Made by a program: the position numbers and the translations under genes. Source: Dechloromonas sp. (GTDB taxonomy: Bacteria; Pseudomonadota; Gammaproteobacteria; Burkholderiales; Rhodocyclaceae). From it: 6,409 bases of DNA. This document shows, in pieces, positions 1-5,303 of the stretch. The notes beneath the pieces are model-generated. The model had not been told where the DNA came from. It saw only the letters and a program-made list of their open reading frames with translations, and did not search any database. The stretch's first letter is position 1; the number at the start of each line of letters is the position of its first letter. The stretch is taken from NCBI GenBank assembly GCA_013693915.1, contig CP059264.1, positions 957,932-964,340 on the forward strand. Direction: 5' to 3'.

Positions 1-138
1 GGGAGGGCGATTTCCGCCGACCTCAGCCAGGCCGACGGCGACATGACCTTCCGCGCGAGCAAGCGGGGTGACGTATTCAAGGTCCAGGCCGGCAAGGAGC
101 ACTACGAGATCCCGGAAGCCGTGGTTTTCGGGGGCTGA
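1..138 (+). CDS. C-terminal end of a secreted/envelope protein related to the META/PliG-like protein downstream (partial)
   Basis: The first reading frame is open from base 1 to a TGA at 136-138, giving the last 45 residues of a protein that begins outside the window. The tail holds MTFRASKRGDVFKV, HYEIPEA and VVFGG. This matches the end of the 375-residue protein at 1009-2136 (MTFTRNERGWRV, HFEIPEP, LVYGG), so the two are paralogues at least over this domain. What lies further N-terminal cannot be seen; by analogy it could carry META or PliG-like domains, which is inference. The next gene starts 83 bases later with its own strong ribosome binding site. Function of the domain is unknown to me; its partner domains suggest an exported protein. 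Confidence 0.8.
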   Translation, partial: GRAISADLSQADGDMTFRASKRGDVFKVQAGKEHYEIPEAVVFGG

Positions 139-200
139 GGTCCGCCCGTCAGCAAGACCTCGCGGCGGGGGCATGGATCCCGCCGCAGCAGGAATTTTTC
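137..200 (+). terminator. Possible weak terminator or 5' leader hairpins
   Basis: Two inverted repeats follow the stop codon of the first gene. GAGGTC at 137-142 pairs with GACCTC at 156-161. An 8-bp perfect stem, GCGGCGGG at 162-169 with CCCGCCGC at 179-186, encloses a 9-base loop. A T5 tract (195-199) lies 8 bases past the second stem, too far for a standard intrinsic terminator. It may be a weak terminator or a structured leader for the lipoprotein gene at 222. The pairing is seen; the role is inferred. Confidence 0.35.
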
Positions 201-221
201 CAGGGGTATTCAGGAGGGGAC

Positions 222-431
222 ATGAAGAAAGCCGTTTTGCTTTTCGCCTTGCCGCTCGCCCTGGCGCTCGCGGCCTGCGACCAGAAACCCAAGTCGTCGA
301 CCGAGCAGGTCAAGGACAAGGTCAACGACGCACTGGACCGTCGTCCCAACGAAAAACTCAAGGATGCTGCCGAAGATCTCCGCGACGGGGCGAAGTCGGC
401 AGTCAAGGATCTCAAGGAAGCCGGCAAGTAA
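222..431 (+). CDS. Small helical lipoprotein, 69 aa
   Basis: The product is a short exported lipoprotein. Residues 1-18 are a signal peptide (MKK, then a hydrophobic core) ending in the lipobox L16-A17-A18-C19, so C19 should be lipidated and the mature chain would be about 51 residues. The mature part is highly charged and lacks hydrophobic segments: repeated Lys/Asp/Glu with Ala and Val at helical spacing, for example VKDKVNDAL, KLKDAAEDLRDGAK and AVKDLKEAGK. This predicts one long amphipathic helix. AGGAGG at 212-217 sits 4 bases before the ATG, which fixes the start. It lies 33 bases upstream of the CsbD-like gene and is probably co-transcribed with it. I know no defined function; a periplasmic, membrane-anchored stress or spacer role is a guess from the neighbours. 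Confidence 0.85.
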   Translation: MKKAVLLFALPLALALAACDQKPKSSTEQVKDKVNDALDRRPNEKLKDAAEDLRDGAKSAVKDLKEAGK

Positions 432-464
432 GGCCGCGCCGGCGCGATACTTATTGGAGGAAAC

Positions 465-695
465 ATGGGCAACACGAAAGTTGACAAGGCCGCCGGTCTG
501 GCCAAGGAGACCCTGGGCAAGGCCACCGGCAACAAGCGGCTCGAGAACGAGGGCAAACTGGAGCAGGCGGGCGCCTCGATTCGGGAAACGGCCGGCGAGG
601 TGGCCGACAGCGTCTCCGGCGCGGTCGGCAAGGCCATCGATTCGGTGGGCAGTGCAGCCGAACGCATCAAGGACAAGCTCTCGGGCAAGGCCTGA
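465..695 (+). CDS. CsbD-like stress protein, 76 aa
   Basis: This resembles the CsbD family, small hydrophilic proteins of unknown biochemical role that in Bacillus belong to the SigB general stress regulon. The hallmark run is at residues 6-32: an AAGLAKETLGKATGNK segment, then LENEGKLEQAG, matching the family pattern of GKAKE, G(K/T)xTGN and L(E)xEGKxxQ. The rest (about 36-76) is a low-complexity Ala/Gly/Ser/Lys helix with heptad-like spacing. There is no signal peptide or membrane segment, so it should be cytoplasmic. TGGAGG at 455-460 precedes the ATG by 4 bases. The gene sits between a lipoprotein and a GlsB/YeaQ-type protein, a common association of CsbD genes in proteobacteria as I recall it. 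The family call is fairly firm; the physiological role is inferred from the family. Confidence 0.85.
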   Translation: MGNTKVDKAAGLAKETLGKATGNKRLENEGKLEQAGASIRETAGEVADSVSGAVGKAIDSVGSAAERIKDKLSGKA

Positions 696-751
696 AGCCA
701 TTCACCGGTAACCGGCCTGTCGCCGATACCGGCACTCATCAAGGAGAAGAC

Positions 752-988
752 ATGGATATCATCGTCACCATCATCGTCGGCTTCATCGTCGGCGTCATCG
801 CCAAGTTCCTCATGCCCGGACCGGACGGGGGCGGCTTCATCCTCACCACGATCCTCGGCATCGCCGGCGCCTTCGTCGGCAAACTTGTGGCCGGAATGCT
901 CGGCATGAGCGGGCCGGTCGGCTGGATCGGTTCCATCCTCGGCGCCATGCTGATCCTGTTCGTCCTGCGGCTGGTCAGGAAAGCCTGA
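752..988 (+). CDS. GlsB/YeaQ/YmgE family stress-response membrane protein, 78 aa
   Basis: A small integral membrane protein of the family once named transglycosylase-associated protein (Pfam family Transgly_assoc). It has three hydrophobic segments at about residues 2-20, 29-50 and 55-74. The family signature MPGPDGGG lies in the first loop at 21-28, followed by ILGIAGAFVG and, near the end, ILGAML. Length is normal for the family. In enterobacteria its members are induced by acid or envelope stress; no enzymatic activity is established and the transglycosylase name is historical. AAGGAGA at 741-747 lies 4 bases before the ATG. A paralogue with the same signature is encoded at 2579-2863, on the far side of the META/PliG-like gene. 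Confidence 0.92.
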   Translation: MDIIVTIIVGFIVGVIAKFLMPGPDGGGFILTTILGIAGAFVGKLVAGMLGMSGPVGWIGSILGAMLILFVLRLVRKA

Positions 989-1008
989 TCGAGCGAGTTG
1001 CAGCCACC

Positions 1009-2136
1009 ATGAAACTGATTCTTGCATGCGCTGCGGCGTTGACCGCAACCATCGCCCAGGCGGGCGGCAATCCGTTCGCCGGCACCACCTGGCAACTGCT
1101 TTCCATCCAGTCGATGGACGACGCGCAGGGCACGACCCGGATAGCGGACCCGAGCCAGTTCACGCTGAGCTTCGGTGCCGACGGGCGCGCGGCCTTCCGC
1201 CTCGACTGCAACCGTGGCACCGGCGACTACAAGGTGGCGCCGGCGAGCGACGGCAACAGCGGGACGATCCGCTTCGGTCCCATCGCTGCGACGCGGGCCT
1301 TGTGCCCGCCACCGCACCTCGACGAGCGAATCGCGCGCGACATGGCCCATGTGCGCGGCTATCTGCTCAAGGAGGGAAAGTTCTATCTCTCACTGATGGC
1401 CGACGGCGGCATCTACGAGTGGGCGCCGGTGCACACCGCCGGAACGGCACAGGACAAGGATCGCATCGTCAAGCCGGTGCGTTTTGCCAGCGGCAAGAGC
1501 GAGGCCGTGATCCGCGGTCGCATTACCGGCCGCCAGTACGTCGACTACCAGCTGCGGGCCGGTGCCGGCCAGCGCATGACGGTGAGCCTCAAGGGCAGCA
1601 ATGGCGCCAATTACTTCAACCTGCTGCCGCCCGATCGGCTCAACGAAGCCATGGCCGTCGGCGAGTTCATCGACAACCGCTTCGACGGCCTGGTGCCGGA
1701 TGACGGGCTGTACACGATCCGCGTCTTCCTGATGCGTTCGGCCGGCCGCCGCGGCGAGACCAGCGATTTCACGCTGGCGGTCGGCATCACCGGGACGCCG
1801 CTCAAGGCGGTGCCGGCGAAGGTCGATGCGGTGATTCCGGGCACGCCCTTCCATGCCCGCACAACGGCGAAGTGCGAGCCGCTCTACGCCAAGGCCCGCG
1901 AGTGCGACGCCTATGTCGTGCGCCGCGGTTTCGACGGCACGGCGACGGTCGTGTTGCGCTGGGACAGTGATGGCGGCCCGAAGCTCGAGCGGCGCATCCT
2001 CTTCGTCAAGGGCGAGCCGAAGGCGGCCGATACGCCGCGGCCGATGACCTTCACGCGCAACGAGCGCGGCTGGCGGGTGAGCTTCGGCGGCGAGGAGCAT
2101 TTCGAAATCCCGGAGCCGCTGGTCTATGGCGGATGA
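1009..2136 (+). CDS. Secreted META-domain protein with PliG-like and C-terminal repeat domain, 375 aa
   Basis: An exported three-part protein. Residues 1-18 form a signal peptide (MKLILACAAAL, likely cut after AQA18). Residues 23-138 look like a META/HslJ-type domain: TTWQLLSIQS, then the CNxGxG-type motif LDCNRGTGDY with C67, then TRALC with C99; the two cysteines may form a disulfide. Residues 155-262 resemble PliG-type g-type lysozyme inhibitors: YVDYQLRAGAGQRMTVSL, GANYFNLLPP, NRFDGLVPDDGLYTIRVFLM and RRGETSDFTL. Residues 270-375 are a third domain (VDAVIPGTPFHARTTAKCEP, then FEIPEPLVYGG) with C289 and C299; it also ends the gene at 1-138 and survives as a relic at 3691-3770. No convincing Shine-Dalgarno precedes the ATG, unlike its neighbours, so it may depend on translation from the gene 20 bases upstream. 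Protection against lysozyme or envelope stress is inferred from domain resemblance only. Confidence 0.85.
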   Translation: MKLILACAAALTATIAQAGGNPFAGTTWQLLSIQSMDDAQGTTRIADPSQFTLSFGADGRAAFRLDCNRGTGDYKVAPASDGNSGTIRFGPIAATRALCPPPHLDERIARDMAHVRGYLLKEGKFYLSLMADGGIYEWAPVHTAGTAQDKDRIVKPVRFASGKSEAVIRGRITGRQYVDYQLRAGAGQRMTVSLKGSNGANYFNLLPPDRLNEAMAVGEFIDNRFDGLVPDDGLYTIRVFLMRSAGRRGETSDFTLAVGITGTPLKAVPAKVDAVIPGTPFHARTTAKCEPLYAKARECDAYVVRRGFDGTATVVLRWDSDGGPKLERRILFVKGEPKAADTPRPMTFTRNERGWRVSFGGEEHFEIPEPLVYGG

Positions 2137-2520
2137 TGAACCACTTTTGCCAGGCGGGCATCCGCTGTGGCCGACACTGGCACTCCTGGGCGTTGCTGCC
2201 TGCGTGACGCTCTATTTCGTTGTCAAGCTCCGGCCGAGCAGTTTCGGCGCCCTTGCTTTCGCTGCCGTCTGGCTGACCTTACCGCATGCCGCGATGGCGG
2301 CGCTGCTGCTTGCGCTGCAGCGCCGGGGAAGCCGCTGTTGCCCTGGTGCATCGCCGCTGCATTGGTCGCTGTGCTCGGACTCTATGTGCTCGTCGACGCC
2401 ATCTATCTGCATCCCGATGCGCAGAGCGCGATCGCCGTCGTGATTGCGCCCGTGCTGCAGGGCATCGTGTTCCTGCTTGCGGCGCCACTGGCATGGTGGG
2501 CGGGCCGACGGCGGTCATGA
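2126..2520 (+). pseudogene. Four-helix membrane protein gene with a one-base frameshift (131 aa if restored)
   Basis: The ATG at 2126 overlaps the end of the preceding gene by 11 bases, in a different frame. The frame runs for 68 codons with two membrane segments (about residues 14-33 and 39-64), then the sense-like reading moves to another frame at the G4 run at 2325-2328. The second frame continues with LLPWCIAAALVAVLGLYVLV and a further hydrophobic stretch to a TGA at 2518-2520. One extra G in the run would join the halves into a 131-residue protein with four membrane segments (14-33, 39-64, 71-95, 102-126). Read without correction, the first frame gives a 105-residue product whose last third is Cys/Ser/Arg-rich and unlike a membrane protein. 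I recognise no family. Either a true frameshift or a homopolymer error; the overlap suggests translational coupling to the META/PliG-like gene. Confidence 0.7.
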
Positions 2521-2578
2521 AGATGCGGCGGAAGCCCGGACCGCCAACTTTCCGGGCGCTGCAGACAGGAGGTGAAGC

Positions 2579-2863
2579 ATGAGTGCAATGAATGGAGCGG
2601 CCGTCGGCGGCGTGATCGGCTTGCTGATCGTCGCGCTGATCGGGCTCGTGATCGGGGCCGTCGCCAAGATGCTGATGCCGGGGCCGGACCCCGGCGGCTG
2701 GTTCGTGACCATCCTGCTCGGCATCGCCGGGTCGTGGGTCGGCAACTTCCTGTTCGGACTGGTCGGCCTGCATGGCACGGTTCTCGAACTGGTCGGCGCG
2801 GTGCTCGGCGCGATGCTGCTGCTGTGGATCTACCGCATGGTCAAGGGCAAGCGGTCTGGCTAG
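2579..2863 (+). CDS. GlsB/YeaQ/YmgE family stress-response membrane protein, 94 aa (second copy)
   Basis: The second member of the GlsB/YeaQ/YmgE family in the window. Hydrophobic segments lie at about residues 10-33, 41-64 and 67-87. The signature MPGPDPGG is at 33-40, followed by ILLGIAGSWVG and, further on, AVLGAMLLL. It differs from the copy at 752 by an N-terminal extension of about 12 residues and a more basic tail (KGKRSG). A strong AGGAGGTGA at 2567-2575 favours the ATG at 2579 over the one at 2588. It lies 58 bases after the frameshifted membrane-protein gene and is followed within 10 bases by an intrinsic terminator, so it probably ends a transcription unit. The family call is firm; its role in envelope stress is inferred from better-studied relatives. 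Confidence 0.92.
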   Translation: MSAMNGAAVGGVIGLLIVALIGLVIGAVAKMLMPGPDPGGWFVTILLGIAGSWVGNFLFGLVGLHGTVLELVGAVLGAMLLLWIYRMVKGKRSG

Positions 2864-2871
2864 CCGGCGAC

Positions 2872-2897
2872 GGGCCGGCGCGTTCCGGCCCCTTTTT
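2872..2897 (+). terminator. Intrinsic terminator after the second GlsB-like gene
   Basis: A perfect 7-bp GC stem, GGGCCGG at 2872-2878 with CCGGCCC at 2885-2891, encloses the six-base loop CGCGTT. One C and then T5 (2893-2897) follow, the classic rho-independent layout. It begins 9 bases after the stop codon at 2863. It ends only 19 bases before the ATG of the next lipoprotein gene, leaving no room for an ordinary promoter between them. Confidence 0.8.
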
Positions 2898-2916
2898 GTC
2901 ATTGAAGGAGAAGTTC

Positions 2917-3213
2917 ATGATCAGGAATCTCGTACTCGCCGCTGCCGGCGCCTTGATGCTCAGTGCCTGTGGCTCGTCGCCCCCGTCGCATGGGTCCGGC
3001 CAGGTCAACCTGAACGACCTCGTCGGCGTGCGCGGCTCCAGCTTCGACGGCGAGATGCAGCGGCGCGGCTTCATCAACAAGGGCGGTTTCCAGCGCGACG
3101 GTCGCGCCATGGGCCTCTGGTACAACTCCGCCTCGCGGCAATGCGTCGAGTCGACCACGGTCGAGGGCCGCGTGCAGGCGATCGACGAGGTTTCCCCACG
3201 CACCTGCCGATAG
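2917..3213 (+). CDS. Short lipoprotein of unknown function, 98 aa
   Basis: The ATG at 2917 is chosen because AAGGAG (2905-2910) precedes it by 6 bases and because it opens a clean lipoprotein signal: MIRNLVLAAAGALML, then lipobox L15-S16-A17-C18. The mature part (about 80 residues) begins with a Ser/Pro/Gly linker, then a compact region NLNDLVGVRGSSFDGEM, QRRGFINKGGF, LWYNSASRQCVESTT and VEGRVQAIDEV, with cysteines at 76 and 97 that could pair. The pattern of a short Asp-Leu-Val-Gly start, a Gln-Arg-Arg-Gly-Phe motif, a Trp-Tyr-Asn segment and a Cys-Val strand recalls small domains in other proteobacterial lipoproteins, but I cannot name the family. Likely anchored in the inner or outer membrane facing the periplasm. 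A terminator lies just upstream, so its transcription depends on readthrough or an overlapping promoter. Confidence 0.85.
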   Translation: MIRNLVLAAAGALMLSACGSSPPSHGSGQVNLNDLVGVRGSSFDGEMQRRGFINKGGFQRDGRAMGLWYNSASRQCVESTTVEGRVQAIDEVSPRTCR

Positions 3214-3279
3214 GCGCGGCCGGTGGCCCGGTGCTTCAATTTCCGGTTTTCCATCCAACAGAAAGGCAGGGTCAGCAAA

Positions 3280-3565
3280 ATAAATCTCACGGCAATCAAA
3301 CTCACCGGGGCCGCGCTGGCGGCGGTCGTCCTGAGCGGATGTGCGGGCGGCTCGGGGAAGCACCGGTAGCGCTCCGTCGGTAACCTCCAGGGCAGAACAA
3401 GCCTGCCTCAACCGTGCACGCGCCAGCAGCGTGCCCGGGGCACACGTGATTCGATCCGAGTTCTCGCAAGCGAACACGCTGGTCATGATCGGCGACAACG
3501 TCGGTGGCCGTTATCGCTGCCTGTCCTCGAACGACGGCGTCGTCGCGGACTTCTCGCTCCTTTGA
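3280..3565 (+). pseudogene. Decayed small lipoprotein gene (lost start codon, +1 frameshift)
   Basis: A purine-rich site (AAAGGCAGG, 3262-3270) precedes an ATA at 3280 by 9 bases, where an ATG would be expected. From it the frame reads NLTAIKLTGAALAAVVLSGC, a textbook lipoprotein signal with lipobox LSGC at residues 18-21, and then stops at TAG 3367-3369. The rest continues one frame over: STGSAPSVTSRAEQACL, then SEFSQANTLVMIGDN, RYRCLSSNDGVVADFSLL and a TGA at 3563-3565. Removing one G from the G4 run at 3354-3357 restores a 94-residue lipoprotein. The second half resembles a small domain common in proteobacterial lipoproteins (EQACL, SEFSQA, WRCLVSNDG-like), as I recall it. Two lesions, an ATG-to-ATA change and a frameshift, argue for a pseudogene, though either could be an assembly error or a rare start. 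Confidence 0.75.
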
Positions 3566-3690
3566 TCCACGGGTTTCCAGTCGTCCGCTGACCATGGGGC
3601 GACTGCCGGCGGCTTGACCGCCCAGGCGTGGTTCCAATGGAACACCATTGCATTCCGGCGACCTCGTGGCCGGGGGCTAACCGTTCGCGG

Positions 3691-3770
3691 CTCGAACCTG
3701 GGCCGGCCAGGGTCGATGCCGTGTTTGCAGGCACCCGCTACCACGCCCGCACGTCGACGAAATGCGAGCC
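3691..3770 (+). pseudogene. Relic of the C-terminal domain of the META/PliG-like gene
   Basis: These 80 bases align without gaps to 1801-1880 inside the intact gene, with 61 identical positions by hand count. In the matching frame they read ARVDAVFAGTRYHARTSTKC, against AKVDAVIPGTPFHARTTAKC in the intact copy. The similarity fades upstream of 3690 and downstream of about 3775, and neither a start, a signal peptide nor the terminal EIPE and GG motifs can be found nearby, so this is a fragment and not a gene. An open frame covering it (3628-3840) exists, but most of its sequence has no match. The stretch 3566-3690 holds no recognisable gene; only a short imperfect inverted repeat around GGTTCCAATGGAAC was seen there. 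Confidence 0.8.
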
Positions 3771-3814
3771 GCGCGCCGCTACTCCTTGCCTGACTCGCAC
3801 CGGATCGGTCGAGT

Positions 3815-5014
3815 TCAGTGATCAGGGTTGCCGCGCCTGAGGCGATGGATCGGGCTCAGTGCAGCGAACAGCCAGCCCATGCCCAGGGCCAGCACTACCG
3901 AGGTGATCTCCGCCGTGCGGCCGGGCAGGTAGCGCTGCGCGAATTCGCAGGCAAAGGCGAGGGTCGCCACGAATGCCGTGATCCCGCCCGATGAAGCGCC
4001 ATTGCGCACGGCACTCCGGATGATGGCGCCGAAGCACAGGCACTCGAACGCCACCGTGGTCACCACCGAACCGATCGAGCCCGACAGCGACGAGGCAAAC
4101 GGCAGCCAGCGCATCGCAGTGGGCTCGTCGTTCCATTGCAGTGGCCAGATGGCATGGAGCAGGTAGGCTGCGCTGGCGATCGCGAGCAAGGCCCACCAGC
4201 ACAGCCTTTCTTCCATCCCGTCGATGCCCCGCCACACCGCGGCTCCCGCCGCGATGCCCAGGACCACGGGCAGTCCGGGCGCCTGGTAGATTACGACGAA
4301 CTTGCCGGCCACTATTGCCAGCGTCGCGATGGCGGCCAGCGGCCGGGCGAGGCGCTCGGCCGCCACCGAGCGAACCAGTTGCGCCAGCGCCCCGAGTCCG
4401 ATTACCGTCACTGCCATGTGCAGCAACATGCGGCGCGGCTGCCAGGGATCCTGCTGCCACAGCGACTTGACGTTATAGGCGACCGATGACCGGTCGAGCG
4501 TGGGGATGAAGGGATACAGCTCGGCGACTACCCAGAGCACGACCATCACGAGAGCGAAGCGATCGGCGGAATGCAGGTTCAGGTGGCGCCGCGACAGCCG
4601 GTTCAGGCTGCTGGCGGAGATCATCCCGGCCAGCCAGCCAGCGGTAAACCCCAGCATGTTGAAGACAATATCGGACAGCGCCGGCGTGCGTGGCAGGTAT
4701 TTCTGCAGCCACTGCAGGATGCCGGCAACGATAAGCGCGATTGGCAACCAGGCGAGAAAGCCGTCCCGCTGGCCGCCTTGGCCTTGGTAGTGCCAGGCGA
4801 GCAGCCAGCCCAGTGGCAGGAACAGGATCACGTTCTCGACTACGTCGACCAGGCCGAGCGGTCCCCGGTAAATGAAGTCCTGCGGCTGCGTGAAGTTCCA
4901 GGCAAACGGATACAGGGAGCCATAGATGATCAGCAACAGCAACAGCCCGACGGCGATCCGGTGGTTGCGGCGGCCAGTGCTTGCCGGCTGTCCTGACTTG
5001 GCTTCGGGTTCCAT
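3815..5014 (-). CDS. Membrane protein with two VanZ-like modules, 399 aa
   Basis: A polytopic membrane protein on the minus strand. The N-terminal module (about 20-132) has VanZ features: IIYGSLYPFAW, then DVVENVILFLPLGWLLAW, then QKYLPRTPALSDIVFNMLG. The C-terminal module (about 286-386) repeats the plan: WPLQW with RWLPF, a helix with ECLCFGAIIRSA, then CEFAQRYLPGRTAEITSVV and LALGMG. The acidic and Asn residues of the SDIVFN motif are replaced by Glu and Val/Leu in the second module. A linker of several hydrophobic segments (about 150-285) joins them. VanZ proteins are linked to low-level teicoplanin resistance, but most VanZ-like proteins have no tested role. Single-module VanZ proteins are usually under 200 residues, so this is a long, double version. 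The ATG at 5014 has only a weak purine-rich stretch upstream. The 3' end faces the decay zone convergently. Confidence 0.85.
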   Translation of the reverse strand: MEPEAKSGQPASTGRRNHRIAVGLLLLLIIYGSLYPFAWNFTQPQDFIYRGPLGLVDVVENVILFLPLGWLLAWHYQGQGGQRDGFLAWLPIALIVAGILQWLQKYLPRTPALSDIVFNMLGFTAGWLAGMISASSLNRLSRRHLNLHSADRFALVMVVLWVVAELYPFIPTLDRSSVAYNVKSLWQQDPWQPRRMLLHMAVTVIGLGALAQLVRSVAAERLARPLAAIATLAIVAGKFVVIYQAPGLPVVLGIAAGAAVWRGIDGMEERLCWWALLAIASAAYLLHAIWPLQWNDEPTAMRWLPFASSLSGSIGSVVTTVAFECLCFGAIIRSAVRNGASSGGITAFVATLAFACEFAQRYLPGRTAEITSVVLALGMGWLFAALSPIHRLRRGNPDH

Positions 5015-5303
5015 GCGGGTCTCGCTTGTTGGTCGGGGCGCAGTGCCGGGGCGGCTTCACGGCGATGCGTTCGGGTTCCGTCGATTTCACCATGTTCCCG
5101 GCGTCAACCGCAACAGCCGGCGCGCGTTGCCTTTACGCCGGTCCACGGTGCGACGCGGCCGATGGTTCGCTCCCTTCACGGGCGGACGAAACTGCCTGGG
5201 TCCAACAATGTTGCGCGACCGGGTTTTCGTTTCGGCTTCATCGTAGTAATCTGCGGCATCGTGTTTTCATGACCGCGAGTCGGGCAAGTCTGTGGGGGTT
5301 GAA
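5015..5303. other. Divergent intergenic spacer without a gene
   Basis: This spacer separates the starts of the VanZ-like gene (leftward) and the duplicated-module gene (rightward), so promoters for both should lie here. Open frames crossing it have no start site, composition or motif worth calling. I could not identify a convincing -35/-10 pair; TAGTAAT near 5244 could serve as a -10 for the rightward gene, but no good -35 sits at the right distance. No terminator, RNA gene or repeat was seen. Confidence 0.5.

Noticed and set aside
191..222. Possible SigE-type promoter beginning with GGAATTT at 191
   Set aside because: No fitting -10 element lies at the required distance, and the ribosome binding site and ATG follow too closely for a transcription start.
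149..1048. Long minus-strand open frame of 299 codons opposite the lipoprotein, CsbD-like and GlsB-like genes
   Set aside because: It is antisense to three well-supported genes with strong ribosome binding sites. Its composition is low-complexity (Ala, Ser, Arg, Asp) and it shows no domain; long antisense frames are usual in GC-rich DNA.
1390..2100. Minus-strand open frame of 236 codons opposite the META/PliG-like gene
   Set aside because: It is a shadow of a gene with a signal peptide and recognisable domains; its translation is His/Arg/Ala-rich with no motif.
2899..3498. Minus-strand open frame of 199 codons across the short lipoprotein and the decayed lipoprotein gene
   Set aside because: Both lipoproteins on the plus strand have clear signal peptides and lipoboxes; the antisense frame has neither a ribosome site nor a recognisable fold.
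3628..3650. Imperfect inverted repeat TGGTTCC-AAT-GGAACACCA as a recombination site or terminator
   Set aside because: The stem is only about 5 bp before a bulge, there is no T tract, and no second copy or integrase gene is present.
3628..3840. Plus-strand open frame of 70 codons as a possible small gene
   Set aside because: Only about 27 codons match anything, and these match the middle of a domain. There is no ribosome site before its ATG, so it was called a relic.
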